Source: a virus
IMG/VR virus record: IMGVR_UViG_3300008110_000034
Span: 62,001 to 126,000 of that record
DNA length: 64,000 nucleotides
Direction: 5' to 3' (one strand)
Below, piece by piece: positions 34,487 to 43,726 of this stretch. Below the pieces are notes generated by a model. That model searched no databases, had not been told where the DNA came from, and worked only from the letters and a program-made list of their open reading frames with translations. Every line of letters starts with the position of its first letter. Within the stretch, counting starts at the first letter, position 1. The translations under genes and the position numbers were made by a program.

Positions 34487-36064
34487 TTAACTCCCTTTTC
34501 TAAATGTATCAACAATGCTTAGTTTTTTCCACTGTGGTGCTGCTGATGATAGAGATGTTGATTGTCCTTCGTATCTACCGTCAACATCTCTATCAGTTTT
34601 TGTAGGTTTAACTTCAGTAGGATTTAAATTTTCGTGTTGAGGATATGGTTCATGCGTTGGCATTCTTCGCATAATCATGTTTCCTTTACTACCAGTATCA
34701 GTAGGCAACAGATGTGTTTTTAATTCTTTAGGAACTTGAGCTTCAACGGCGGCTGTTGCAGATGGTCCGTTCATATGAATTTTGCTTGCTGTTTCAATAT
34801 GTTGGCTTCCACTCTTAATATAAGTGTAAGCTCCGGCAGTAAATGCATTATTTTTTGTAGTTTTCCAATCAACATTGCCTTTTGTAGTGTGTTTAAAATT
34901 TTCATTAACTGTAGACTCAACGTTCTTTTTAACTAAAATTCGTTGATTCTCATCTACAATTAATACACTATCTTTATTGACATGTGTGTGCATTTCACCT
35001 GCAACCTTAGTATTAAAATTGCGTCCGGCCTGCATATTAATATCACGCTCTGCAAAGAAATTTAAATCCTGTGCAGTATGTACACTTATACTATCTTCAG
35101 CATAGATATCAATTTTTCCATCACTTGATAACTCAATCCAGCTGGTTCCTCTAGCATTACCAATGTAGATTAAATCTTCACTATTATGTAATAGTATTTG
35201 ATGCCCAGTTCGAGTGCGAATTCTAATCAATTCATTATGTGGAATTTTTTTGTCGCCGTCTGTTTCATCTGCTTCTACATTTGCATATTCAGGAGGGCCT
35301 TCACTAGCAGTTTTTTTTCTTAAAAACTTATCGTCGCCATCATCCATGACTAAAGTTGACCCGCCTAATCTACTGACAAATGCTCCTGCAATCTTATGTT
35401 CAAATTTTCCAACTTTGCCTCTTTTTCCGGACTTATCTACTGGTCCGGGGGTTGACACTCCAAATACTGCACTAGGAACTTCTCGGCGGGCACTAGATGT
35501 TGTAAGACCTCTAATATCATCTTCTAATAACCCTTGAGTTTCTAAAACATCTTGCAGATAAGTGTGTACTGGTTTTTTAATTTTAGTTGGATCTTGAACT
35601 GCTTCGTTTATATCTTTGTTATATTCTGCAACCGGCACTGTAGGTTTCTTGCCATCTTTACTATAGCTTGTTGATGCCATTCCTGGCACCATAAAATTCA
35701 TATATCTGTCTTGAACACAGCCTATCCAGAATCCTTTTTTAGGATCACCGTTGGCAAATATAACCATTACTGTAGTTCCTATGTCCGGTGGAATCATCCA
35801 CCAGCCATAACTTTTTTGAGTTTCATCGTAAGTATCGTTGTCAGAATCTTTTCCTAAAAAATCTGCACTAGTGACTCCATAAAAAGGACTTAGATATTTG
35901 ACTTGGAATACCTGTCCTTCCCTTGAATCACTGTTTCCCACAGGATGTAATAGTTCTACTTCTAATGTCCCCATGTACTCTGTATCGAGGTGGCTGACAA
36001 TTTTTGCCAGAAACGGTCCTGGATTTGGTAATGATTCTTGCGATGATCTAGTTAACTCTGGCAT
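34487..36064 (-). CDS. gp5: Baseplate hub/spike protein gp5 (no lysozyme domain)
   Basis: 525 residues. The N-terminal ~150 residues form a gp5/VgrG-type OB fold: PGPFLAKIVSHLDTEYMGTL, GWWMIPPDIGTTVMVIFANG, KKGFWIGCVQD. A later region has the beta-helix spike style (ARGTSWIELSSDGKIDIYAE, AQDLNFFAERDINMQAGR), fitting the needle-like C-terminus. T4 gp5 has a lysozyme domain between these parts. No lysozyme motif is seen here; instead there is a linker around residues 150-260. The protein would puncture the outer membrane but not cut peptidoglycan itself. It starts 3 nt after the upstream hub-like gene, so it is coupled. Confidence 0.9.
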   Translation of the reverse strand: MPELTRSSQESLPNPGPFLAKIVSHLDTEYMGTLEVELLHPVGNSDSREGQVFQVKYLSPFYGVTSADFLGKDSDNDTYDETQKSYGWWMIPPDIGTTVMVIFANGDPKKGFWIGCVQDRYMNFMVPGMASTSYSKDGKKPTVPVAEYNKDINEAVQDPTKIKKPVHTYLQDVLETQGLLEDDIRGLTTSSARREVPSAVFGVSTPGPVDKSGKRGKVGKFEHKIAGAFVSRLGGSTLVMDDGDDKFLRKKTASEGPPEYANVEADETDGDKKIPHNELIRIRTRTGHQILLHNSEDLIYIGNARGTSWIELSSDGKIDIYAEDSISVHTAQDLNFFAERDINMQAGRNFNTKVAGEMHTHVNKDSVLIVDENQRILVKKNVESTVNENFKHTTKGNVDWKTTKNNAFTAGAYTYIKSGSQHIETASKIHMNGPSATAAVEAQVPKELKTHLLPTDTGSKGNMIMRRMPTHEPYPQHENLNPTEVKPTKTDRDVDGRYEGQSTSLSSAAPQWKKLSIVDTFRKGS

Positions 36065-36067
36065 ATT

Positions 36068-38542
36068 TTAAATTGTAAATGGTTGTCTAACTGGCGGTGT
36101 TACAGGTACTACAGTTCCTTTATTATCTACTACATTTTTCTCACCAGTTTGGTTAGTTTTAGTAATAGCAGCAAGAACATTAGCTTGTGTCTGTTCCCAT
36201 GTGGGAGGATTATCCGAAGCAACTGCAAGAGAAGGTGTAGCAGGAGCTTCATCTTTAAGTTCTTGTATCATTCTTCGTGTCATACTTAATTGCTGTACAA
36301 ATTTACCCCTAGAAAAATTACTAACAATAGTTTGAACTTTATAAAGTCCGCTGTACTCTGCTACTAATTTATCCGGACCAAATTCGTAAAATCCGGTATT
36401 TTCATTCAAATCAACTGGTGTTCTAAAATTTAAAACTAAATCTACTTCGCCACTTTGATAATCTATAGTACCGTCTGCATTAATATTAATTAAGCTTGTT
36501 TCTGGTGCAGTATAATTACCCATTCCACTATCACCAAGATAGTACGGATCTCCGATAATTTCCATATCAACAGCAAGCATGTCTGCGCCTTCAGTTAAAA
36601 TATCATGGAACTGTCTGGCGATTCGTGTTTCTACAGTTTCAATTCCGCCACCGCCGGCGTTATCAGTACGAGTACTAATTGCATCGTATCTTCGTTGAGT
36701 GCCCATTGAGTTATCTGGTATCACTGTATTCCCAGTAGAATTTTGTGCTCTTTCTACTGTTTCGTCAACTGCGCCGCTTTCTTGTGTTTGTTTTTTAACA
36801 TCTTGATTAAGAATACCAGAATCAGCAGTATAACTTTGATAAAAGCCTGCGTTAAAGTGCATGTTAAAACTTAAAACATCTAGATTTTTACCGGTAAACA
36901 CATAGTTGTATTCTTTAATTGCTTGTTTTTTAAGTTTATCAATCCCTGGAGGAGGTGTATTAGGTGGCATAAATCTACTCGAGTGTACTAGATACGGCAC
37001 TATCCTATATACTATTATTTTAGGTTTCTCTCCAGTTTGTCCTAAGTTAGCATCAGTTGATTTATTGTAAACTTGTGTTTCAATTCTCCACCAAGGAATC
37101 ATTCCTTCATTAGTAATTTGATTATTACTAGTTGCTTGTCTAGCATAATCGCTTTGTAAAATAACTTGATTGATTACATTGGTTATATTGCTACCCTGTT
37201 TAAATCTAAAATCAGAAGTGTTTACTGGACTTACAACTCCTGCTCGATTATAATATCCGCTTGATTCATTGTATGCAGCATTATCTTTGGCAAATTCTTT
37301 ATCAGCTGCTCGAGAACTATCAAATGCCATCTGAGCTGATCCAATTTTGTTTACTGAGGATTGAGTGTAATATGCAGAATCCCCTCCCTTGCTAATTCCT
37401 AATTTGTTTTCAATAGTAGTTGCAGCACCTACTTGATTAGGATTCGTTGTAGCAGAGGTTGTTGATGTTGTTGATACGTTGCCTGTTGTTTTTAAATCTG
37501 TAGGAAATAAAATTACAACTTCATCAGGAACAGAAACCTGAGCTTGTGTGTCTTTATTTGCAGTTTCTCTAATTCTATCATTTATTTGTTTTTGAAGACT
37601 CTTTGGTCCTGATTGCAACATTTCTTGTACTGTTGCTCCAGCAATGTTAACTTCTGTCAGTAGCATTGAGTAAGAATCTGCGAACCCTTGTTCGTTCCAT
37701 GGGTATGCTTCAACTGCATATGTTGCACCTTTAGCATCAACTGCCATCTCAACTTCTCTTAATTTTAAAGGAATATATCGAGTAGTTCCTGGTATATTAA
37801 CTGATGTATTATCGCTGTCTACATGCCCTGCAAATTCAATTTTAAGTAAAAAAGGTGCTGTAAGATAATTTTGATGTCCGGCATTTTTAGCTGCAATTTG
37901 GATAGCCTGCATAAACAATCCCATGCTATAAGTTTCTGTAATTTGAAAACTTAATCCAGTAGCATTTGTATTTCCTGTAGTTTTATCAAACCCCATTGCG
38001 CCTTCGATACGCAAATTATCCATAAAGAAATCAAATTTTCCCGAAGGGTTATTCTGTGTTGTTATAGCTGTAGGGATTCTGTTATCCGGAAGTCCGCTAC
38101 CGCTTCTAAGGACGATAGTGTTTGGACGAAATATTCCTTTTCGATATGTTTCATCAGGAAAATTAATTTCTTCATCAGTCAATACCGACAGGGTAAAAAT
38201 GTAGTTTACTGTAGAGTAAACACCTAAAATGTTAGGAAACGGTGGCGTTTCATTTATAGGGACTATAGTTTTTTCTGCTGCGCTGTATTCTGATAACTTT
38301 CCAACATCTGCTAACTCTGAAATTTTAACATTAGGTAAGGAAGGAATCCCTGGTAAATTATTAGCTGCTATCTGCTTTAATGCATTGCCGCCGGCTGATA
38401 CTAGATCTTTAACATTTCCAGAAACTGACAGATTCTTTGCTAGTCCTGTATTGCCTACTGTAGTATTACTGCCAGTTGATGCTGTAGTTGCACCTGGGTA
38501 ATTAGGGCTTGTATAGCCTGGAGGGAAAAAACCTGGTGGCAT
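36068..38542 (-). CDS. Large baseplate hub-like structural protein (candidate gp27 role)
   Basis: 824 residues, starting MPPGFFPPGYTSPNYPGATT after TAGGAGT. An unordered Gly/Ser/Thr-rich N-terminus is followed by VNYIFTLSVLTDEEINFPDE and FFMDNLRIEGAMGFDKTTGN, then SFQITETYSMGLFMQAIQIA and LLKIEFAGHVDSDNTSVNIP. A hydrophilic region follows, then PYLVHSSRFMPPNTPPPGID and LDVLSFNMHFNAGFYQSYTA. Immediately next to gp5, its place and size suggest the hub trimer that holds gp5 (T4 gp27). That is inferred from position; I do not see a clear gp27 motif. No enzymatic site. Confidence 0.6.
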   Translation of the reverse strand: MPPGFFPPGYTSPNYPGATTASTGSNTTVGNTGLAKNLSVSGNVKDLVSAGGNALKQIAANNLPGIPSLPNVKISELADVGKLSEYSAAEKTIVPINETPPFPNILGVYSTVNYIFTLSVLTDEEINFPDETYRKGIFRPNTIVLRSGSGLPDNRIPTAITTQNNPSGKFDFFMDNLRIEGAMGFDKTTGNTNATGLSFQITETYSMGLFMQAIQIAAKNAGHQNYLTAPFLLKIEFAGHVDSDNTSVNIPGTTRYIPLKLREVEMAVDAKGATYAVEAYPWNEQGFADSYSMLLTEVNIAGATVQEMLQSGPKSLQKQINDRIRETANKDTQAQVSVPDEVVILFPTDLKTTGNVSTTSTTSATTNPNQVGAATTIENKLGISKGGDSAYYTQSSVNKIGSAQMAFDSSRAADKEFAKDNAAYNESSGYYNRAGVVSPVNTSDFRFKQGSNITNVINQVILQSDYARQATSNNQITNEGMIPWWRIETQVYNKSTDANLGQTGEKPKIIVYRIVPYLVHSSRFMPPNTPPPGIDKLKKQAIKEYNYVFTGKNLDVLSFNMHFNAGFYQSYTADSGILNQDVKKQTQESGAVDETVERAQNSTGNTVIPDNSMGTQRRYDAISTRTDNAGGGGIETVETRIARQFHDILTEGADMLAVDMEIIGDPYYLGDSGMGNYTAPETSLININADGTIDYQSGEVDLVLNFRTPVDLNENTGFYEFGPDKLVAEYSGLYKVQTIVSNFSRGKFVQQLSMTRRMIQELKDEAPATPSLAVASDNPPTWEQTQANVLAAITKTNQTGEKNVVDNKGTVVPVTPPVRQPFTI

Positions 38543-38543
38543 A

Positions 38544-38843
38544 TTATACTCCTAACACTGCTTTTAAACTTGACCCTTTAGGTATATAAATTTGTTTTCC
38601 TGGAGTAAAATCAAATATAGGGTCTTGTAAAATATCTAAATTTCTTTGTATAAAGACCCACCACAATCTTGGAGTGCCGTATAGGTCATAAGCTAATAAA
38701 TCTGGTCGGTGTGTATATTGACTTTCAATGGTATAAAGAAAGTCATCGGGTTCGGCACTTACTGGACGTATTGCTAGTAAATCTAAATAACCATTAGTAA
38801 ACGATGTAGTAAACCAAGGACTGGTAGTAGAATATTTGGCCAT
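38544..38843 (-). CDS. gp53: Baseplate wedge protein gp53
   Basis: 99 residues. The blocks YLDLLAIRPVSAEPDDFLYT, YTHRPDLLAYDLYGTPRLWW and DFTPGKQIYIP are the gp53 signature, including the LysM-like part. T4 gp53 is about 196 aa, so this is a short form as in other marine T4-like phages. It overlaps the upstream gp48/54-like stop by 1 nt (TAATG). gp53 binds wedge tips during baseplate assembly. Confidence 0.85.
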   Translation of the reverse strand: MAKYSTTSPWFTTSFTNGYLDLLAIRPVSAEPDDFLYTIESQYTHRPDLLAYDLYGTPRLWWVFIQRNLDILQDPIFDFTPGKQIYIPKGSSLKAVLGV

Positions 38844-39793
38844 TATACGAATCCTACAGGGTTATTAACATATTCACCGTTAACAAATTTTTGTAAACTA
38901 AATTGTCTAACAGTTTCTCTACTGTAAACAGGTTGTAGAGTTATTGTTATCTCACTCTTAGTAGGAACATGTGTTGTTCCCATCGGAGGACCTTGATTAG
39001 TTAAAGAAGAACTAGAAGGAAGAGGTGGTGCTCCAAAGGCTCCGCCAACTATATTATTTTGTAGTCCAGGAATTGACAACGAAGGTCTTGAGCTTGTTTG
39101 GGAGCCCGGGGCTCCTACTTTTGTAGTAATGTAGTTAACATCGGCAGGTAATCCTATTTGAAAACTTTTTACCACCACAGGAATATTCTTAAATACGTAA
39201 TCTCCATAGCCATTAAGCTTTAAAATTACAGGAGGATTACCAGCATTTTCACTCTGTCCTGAAAACATTTTTGTAGCACTCCGTAAAAAATGTACCACAG
39301 CAAGCCAATACGCTGCCTGTACGCCATCTTCGGAATAGAATGTACCTTGAATAGATATCTGATCAACCTTTGAATTTTCATATGCAAAAAATCCAAAGTT
39401 TTGATGCACTGGAGATTGATCGCCGTAACTGGCAGCACCGGACATTGTTATACTAGGAGTATAAGGAAAAATTAGCCCGCCAGCATCAATTAACGGTTTC
39501 AGTACCGGACTTTTATCAAAAAATGTACCTGGCGGTAGGCTAAGACGAACACGCCAGTCTTGTCCATCACTAAAGCTAGCACTTGCTCCGCCAAACGATC
39601 CTAGGATATTTCCACCTGGTGGTAATCCTATACTTCGAAGACTTGATAGTAGCTTTTGTGGATCGGATATGTTGTTAAGTGCTGCGCCTAAGTTAGCAGC
39701 TAGTCCGAGTCCAGCAGAAATACCGGACCCAATAGTTCTTGCAGTTGTACCGGCAGTTCTTGCAATTGATGCCGGATCAAAATTTGTTGGCAT
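38843..39793 (-). CDS. Baseplate tail-tube cap/initiator, gp48/gp54-like
   Basis: 316 residues from ATG 39793, selected because AAGGAGAA lies 7 nt before it; a longer frame to 39838 would run through the promoter. A hydrophobic, Gly/Ala-rich N-terminus (RTIGSGISAGLGLAANLGAA) is followed by DGQDWRVRLSLPPGTFF, YTPSITMSGAASYGDQS, NFGFFAYENSKVDQISIQGT and AYWLAVVHFLRSATKMFSGQ. This matches what I recall as the gp48-type tube-cap protein of cyanophages; gp54 is the alternative. It forms the platform for the tail tube. First gene of the baseplate operon, driven by the late box at 39814-39821. Confidence 0.65.
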   Translation of the reverse strand: MPTNFDPASIARTAGTTARTIGSGISAGLGLAANLGAALNNISDPQKLLSSLRSIGLPPGGNILGSFGGASASFSDGQDWRVRLSLPPGTFFDKSPVLKPLIDAGGLIFPYTPSITMSGAASYGDQSPVHQNFGFFAYENSKVDQISIQGTFYSEDGVQAAYWLAVVHFLRSATKMFSGQSENAGNPPVILKLNGYGDYVFKNIPVVVKSFQIGLPADVNYITTKVGAPGSQTSSRPSLSIPGLQNNIVGGAFGAPPLPSSSSLTNQGPPMGTTHVPTKSEITITLQPVYSRETVRQFSLQKFVNGEYVNNPVGFV

Positions 39794-39813
39794 TCGACGT
39801 TCTCCTTGTCCAT

Positions 39814-39821
39814 TATTTATT
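39814..39821 (-). promoter_or_regulatory. Late promoter box AATAAATA for the baseplate operon
   Basis: Minus-strand AATAAATA, 7 of 8 to T4 TATAAATA. The expected start is near 39808, giving a leader with AAGGAGAA before ATG 39793. It shares bases 39820-39821 with the -35 of the divergent gp55 promoter. Confidence 0.65.
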
Positions 39822-39848
39822 GACAAAATTAAGTGCATAGTTTATAAT
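39820..39848 (+). promoter_or_regulatory. Perfect consensus sigma70 promoter for gp55
   Basis: TTGACA at 39820-39825 and TATAAT at 39843-39848 with a 17-bp spacer, an exact match to the bacterial housekeeping consensus in all 12 bases and in spacing. The expected start is near 39855, about 14 nt upstream of the gp55 ATG, leaving AAGGA in the leader. Confidence 0.85.
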
Positions 39849-39868
39849 TTTACAACAAAGGATTCATA

Positions 39869-40696
39869 ATGACCGTAAAAATCAATTATCTTAACAATAA
39901 AGACTTATTAGACGAAATACACAAATCAAAAAATACATATTCCAGCTATTCTAAACCAGAATATCACAGATATGATATAATTTTACCGCATGTTGACAAA
40001 ATTAATATTCGAACAATCGCAGAAGCTAAACGTAACCAAGCGAAAAGACTTGGTCAAATAGAATATGAACGACGTAAAGCTGCCAAGGAAAAAGTAAAAC
40101 AAGCCGACTGCGAAGTTGATTACAAAAAAATTCTGAAAACTGATTTGGTTTTTAGAATCATGACTTACGATCATATTCCATTAAACGCCACTAGAAAAAA
40201 GAATCCTAAAACAACTGCTGATGGCAGGGACAAAGTAAACTTTCCTCCATTCCAACACTGGAAATTTGACGAAAACGACATACTAGTGTGTGTAGGAAAA
40301 AGCCACTGGAAGGGCGATCTAGAAAAAGGAAAGTTCAGTAAGGATCATGGACAAATAACAAATACCCTAGCCCGAATGTATATTAAACTTTGCGAACGTT
40401 ACGCCACACGAGGTAATGTTAGAGGTTATACATACAACGATGAAATGCGCGGACAGGCTATTTTACAACTAACACAGATAGGACTACAATTCGATGAGTC
40501 AAAGTCAGATAATCCTTTTGCTTATTTCACTGCTGCTGTTACTAATAGCTTCGTTCGAATAATCAATATTGAAAAAAGAAATCAAAGTATTAGAGACGAC
40601 ATACTGGAAATAAACGGAATGAATCCTAGTTATACTAGAACGGGGCAGGCAGAGTATGCTGCTGCTTCAAAGCGAAACGAGGGGTACGATGACTAA
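39869..40696 (+). CDS. gp55: Late-transcription sigma factor gp55
   Basis: 275 residues. The C-terminal half carries the sigma region 2-like stretch: ITNTLARMYIKLCERYATRG, GYTYNDEMRGQAILQLTQIG, NPFAYFTAAVTNSFVRIINI, KRNQSIRDDILEING. This is the gp55 family, which replaces host sigma on RNA polymerase to read TATAAATA late promoters. It is longer than T4 gp55 (185 aa) because of an N-terminal charged region (residues 1-100, KRNQAKRLGQIEYERRKAAK). AAGGA precedes the ATG. Expressed from the perfect sigma70 promoter just upstream, so early after infection. The stop overlaps the gp47 start by 8 nt. Confidence 0.92.
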   Translation: MTVKINYLNNKDLLDEIHKSKNTYSSYSKPEYHRYDIILPHVDKINIRTIAEAKRNQAKRLGQIEYERRKAAKEKVKQADCEVDYKKILKTDLVFRIMTYDHIPLNATRKKNPKTTADGRDKVNFPPFQHWKFDENDILVCVGKSHWKGDLEKGKFSKDHGQITNTLARMYIKLCERYATRGNVRGYTYNDEMRGQAILQLTQIGLQFDESKSDNPFAYFTAAVTNSFVRIINIEKRNQSIRDDILEINGMNPSYTRTGQAEYAAASKRNEGYDD

Positions 40697-41702
40697 CCTG
40701 TTTAAGAAAGCAGCGTGTTTCACTGACATACATTTTGGGTTAAAATCAAATAGCAGCATACACAATCAAGACTGCGAAGATTTTGTAGACTGGTATATTA
40801 CTAAAGCAAAGGAGGAAGGCTGTGATACTGGAATTTTTCTCGGCGATTGGCATCATAATCGCAACAGTCTTAATATCACTACGATGGATTATAGCCTTAG
40901 AGCCCTTGAAAAACTGGGCCAAGCTTTTGATCAATTTTATTTTTTTCCTGGTAATCACGATCTTTATTACAAAGATAAACGGGATATACATAGTGTAGAA
41001 TTTGGAAAGTACATTCCTGGTATTACAGTTGTACACAAACCAGTAACCATAGGTGATGTAACAATGTGTCCGTGGTTAGTAGGCGATGAATGGAAAACTA
41101 TTGGCAAGTCAGGGGGCAAATACATCTTTGGCCACTTTGAATTGCCGACGTTTTTTATGAATGCCATGGTGCAGATGCCGGACCACGGAGACATTAAATT
41201 AAGCGATTTTCAAAACTATGAATTAGGATTCAGCGGACATTTTCATAAACGTCAGCAACAAAAGAATATGATTTATATTGGCAATGCATTCCCGCACAAT
41301 TACGCAGATAACTGGGACGACGATCGTGGAATGATGGTACTTGAATGGGGTAAGCAACCTGAATACCATACATGGCCAGGGCAACCTACATTTAGAACTA
41401 CTAAGCTTAGTGACTTGATTGATCGTGCAGAAGATATTATACTACCTAAAGCACATCTTCGTGTTAGCTTAGACATTGACATCAGCTACGAAGAAGCTAG
41501 TTTTATTAAAGAAAAATTTATGGGCGATTATGACATTAGAGAACTTACTCTAATTCCCGAAAAGAAAGAAATTGAAATCAATACCAATATTGATATTCGA
41601 GCATTTGAATCAGTAGATCAAATAGTGTCCAGTCAACTAGTAAACATAGAAAGCGAGACATATGATTCAAAAGTTTTACTATCAATCTACAATAATCTAT
41701 GA
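40689..41702 (+). CDS. gp47: Recombination endonuclease subunit gp47 (Mre11-like)
   Basis: 337 residues from ATG 40689 (GAGGGG ribosome site in front; an upstream in-frame start at 40656 lies well inside gp55). The metallophosphoesterase motifs are all present: DIHFG (D13, H15), GDWHHN (~52), GNHD (~88), GHFELP (~151) and GHFHKR (~185). With gp46 it forms the SbcCD/Mre11-Rad50-type nuclease that processes DNA ends for recombination-dependent replication and helps degrade host DNA. The downstream gp46 ATG overlaps by 4 nt. Confidence 0.93.
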   Translation: MTNLFKKAACFTDIHFGLKSNSSIHNQDCEDFVDWYITKAKEEGCDTGIFLGDWHHNRNSLNITTMDYSLRALEKLGQAFDQFYFFPGNHDLYYKDKRDIHSVEFGKYIPGITVVHKPVTIGDVTMCPWLVGDEWKTIGKSGGKYIFGHFELPTFFMNAMVQMPDHGDIKLSDFQNYELGFSGHFHKRQQQKNMIYIGNAFPHNYADNWDDDRGMMVLEWGKQPEYHTWPGQPTFRTTKLSDLIDRAEDIILPKAHLRVSLDIDISYEEASFIKEKFMGDYDIRELTLIPEKKEIEINTNIDIRAFESVDQIVSSQLVNIESETYDSKVLLSIYNNL

Positions 41703-43480
41703 TTAAAATAAAAAATCTAACTGTTAAAAATTTTATGAGTGTGGGTAATCAAACCCAAGCTGTAGATTTTGAACGAGAGCAATTAACACTTGTACTAGGC
41801 GAAAATCTAGACATGGGCGGCGACGATGGTGGCAGTCGCAACGGAACTGGTAAAACTACTATTGTCAACGCCTTAAGCTATGCATTATTTGGTCAAGCAT
41901 TGACAAATATTAAAAAAGACAATCTAATTAATAAAATTAACAATAAGAATATGTTAGTTACCCTGTCTTTTGAAAAAGATGGAATAGATTATAGGATTGA
42001 ACGAGGACGTAAACCTAATATCTTAAAGTTTTATATCAACGATGTAGAACAAGAAGGCGATGAAACCGACGACGCTCAAGGAGATATGCGCGAAACGCAA
42101 AAAGATTTAGACGATCTTTTAGGTATGAGTCACGATATGTTTAAACATATTGTAGCTCTTAATACCTACACTGAGCCGTTTTTAAGTATGCGAGCTAATG
42201 ATCAGAGATCAATTATTGAGCAACTATTAGGTATAACTCTTCTAAGTGAAAAAGCAGAGTCGCTAAAAGAGCAGATACGAGAAACTAAAGAACAAGTGCA
42301 GCAAGAAAACGCAAACATTGAAGCTGCAAAAAAGTCAAACGAAAAAATTGAACAAAGCATTGCTGGGTTAGAGACTAGAAAGTCAGCTTGGCATAATCAA
42401 AGAGAGATTGATTGTCTTAAACTAGCTGAAAAAATTGTTGAACTACAGTCAGTTGATATAGAAAAAGAACTAGAGCAACATGCAAAATTAAAAAGTTATG
42501 ACGAACTGGCAGCAAAAATAAAAAGTTTAAACAAAGAAAAGGCTACGCTAGAAACTGCAATTATACAGGCAGATAAGACTGTTAAAAAATATGAAAAAGA
42601 AGTAGAAAAACTTAAAGATCATAAATGTCCATCATGCGAACAAATGCTGCAAGATCACAAGCATGACGAAATGAAAATTTTAGCAGAAAAAAATCTAGAA
42701 GATGCGTGTACTTACTTAGAAAGTGTATCTAACAATTATGCACAGACTGTAAAAGAACTTGAAGAGATAGGTGATATTAACGGCAGACCTTCAACTTTTT
42801 ACGATACTATTGAAGAAGCACTTAAACATCAAAACAATCTTGAAAGTTTAATAGAATCTTTAGGTAAAAGACAACAGGAGACTGATCCCTATACTGAACA
42901 AATTGAAGATTTAAAAAATACTGCCTTACAAGAAATTACTTGGGATCAAATAAACGTCTTGAATAATCTTAAAGAGCACCAAGAGTTTCTGTTAAAATTA
43001 CTGACTAACAAAGATTCTTTTATTCGTAAAAAAATTATAGATCAGAATTTAGCTTATCTAAACAACAGGTTGTCGTTCTACTTAGACAAAATGGGCTTAC
43101 CGCATCAAGTAACATTCTTAAATGACTTAAATGTAGAAATTACACAACTAGGTCAAGATTTAGATTTTGATAATTTAAGTAGAGGCGAACGAAATAGACT
43201 TATACTAGGCCTAAGTTGGAGCTTCCGAGATGTATGGGAAAGCTTATATCAGAATATTAATCTGTTATTTGTTGATGAACTTATTGACAACGGTCTAGAT
43301 GCAATAGGTGTTGAAAATGCTCTTGGCGTCTTAAAGAAGATGGCTAGGGAACGTAATAAAAACATCTATCTAATCAGTCATAAGGATGAGTTAGTAGGGC
43401 GTGTAAACAATGTTTTAAAAGTTATTAAAGAAAACGGGTTCACATCTTATTCTTCAGATTTAGAGATTTTAAATGACTAG
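41699..43480 (+). CDS. gp46: Recombination endonuclease subunit gp46 (Rad50-like ATPase)
   Basis: 593 residues, near T4 gp46 (560). Walker A is SRNGTGKTTI at ~46-55. Two long coiled-coil arms (~170-300 and ~330-420) flank a zinc hook CPSC at ~309. The ABC signature is LSRGERNRLILG at ~493 and Walker B is LLFVDELID at ~522. The family uses ATP to move and tether DNA ends for gp47. Coupled to gp47 by a 4-nt overlap. Confidence 0.94.
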   Translation: MIKIKNLTVKNFMSVGNQTQAVDFEREQLTLVLGENLDMGGDDGGSRNGTGKTTIVNALSYALFGQALTNIKKDNLINKINNKNMLVTLSFEKDGIDYRIERGRKPNILKFYINDVEQEGDETDDAQGDMRETQKDLDDLLGMSHDMFKHIVALNTYTEPFLSMRANDQRSIIEQLLGITLLSEKAESLKEQIRETKEQVQQENANIEAAKKSNEKIEQSIAGLETRKSAWHNQREIDCLKLAEKIVELQSVDIEKELEQHAKLKSYDELAAKIKSLNKEKATLETAIIQADKTVKKYEKEVEKLKDHKCPSCEQMLQDHKHDEMKILAEKNLEDACTYLESVSNNYAQTVKELEEIGDINGRPSTFYDTIEEALKHQNNLESLIESLGKRQQETDPYTEQIEDLKNTALQEITWDQINVLNNLKEHQEFLLKLLTNKDSFIRKKIIDQNLAYLNNRLSFYLDKMGLPHQVTFLNDLNVEITQLGQDLDFDNLSRGERNRLILGLSWSFRDVWESLYQNINLLFVDELIDNGLDAIGVENALGVLKKMARERNKNIYLISHKDELVGRVNNVLKVIKENGFTSYSSDLEILND

Positions 43481-43718
43481 TGATATTCACGAACAAATAA
43501 TTAGAACCTTTATAAAATATTTTGAGGCGAATCAGCGTTGGGAAACTAAACAGACGCATACTTCAGGCATTGAAGCTAGGGCACTGCTATCTGAAATTAG
43601 AAGATTAGCTACAATTAGACGAGTAGAAATAGGCGAAGTAAGAAAAAACAAACCAAAAATTAAATCACCAAAATACAAACAATCACTTTTACAGGACAAA
43701 CAAGACGACGAGGCATAA
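43473..43718 (+). CDS. Small hypothetical protein, 81 aa
   Basis: Overlaps gp46 by 8 nt and starts MTSDIHEQIIRTFIKYFEAN. Mostly helical and strongly basic towards the C-terminus (VRKNKPKIKSPKYKQSLLQ), ending acidic. It could bind nucleic acid or the gp46/47 complex. No family recognised. Its real-gene status rests on coupling and codon-like composition. Confidence 0.6.
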   Translation: MTSDIHEQIIRTFIKYFEANQRWETKQTHTSGIEARALLSEIRRLATIRRVEIGEVRKNKPKIKSPKYKQSLLQDKQDDEA

Positions 43719-43726
43719 ACAAGTTG

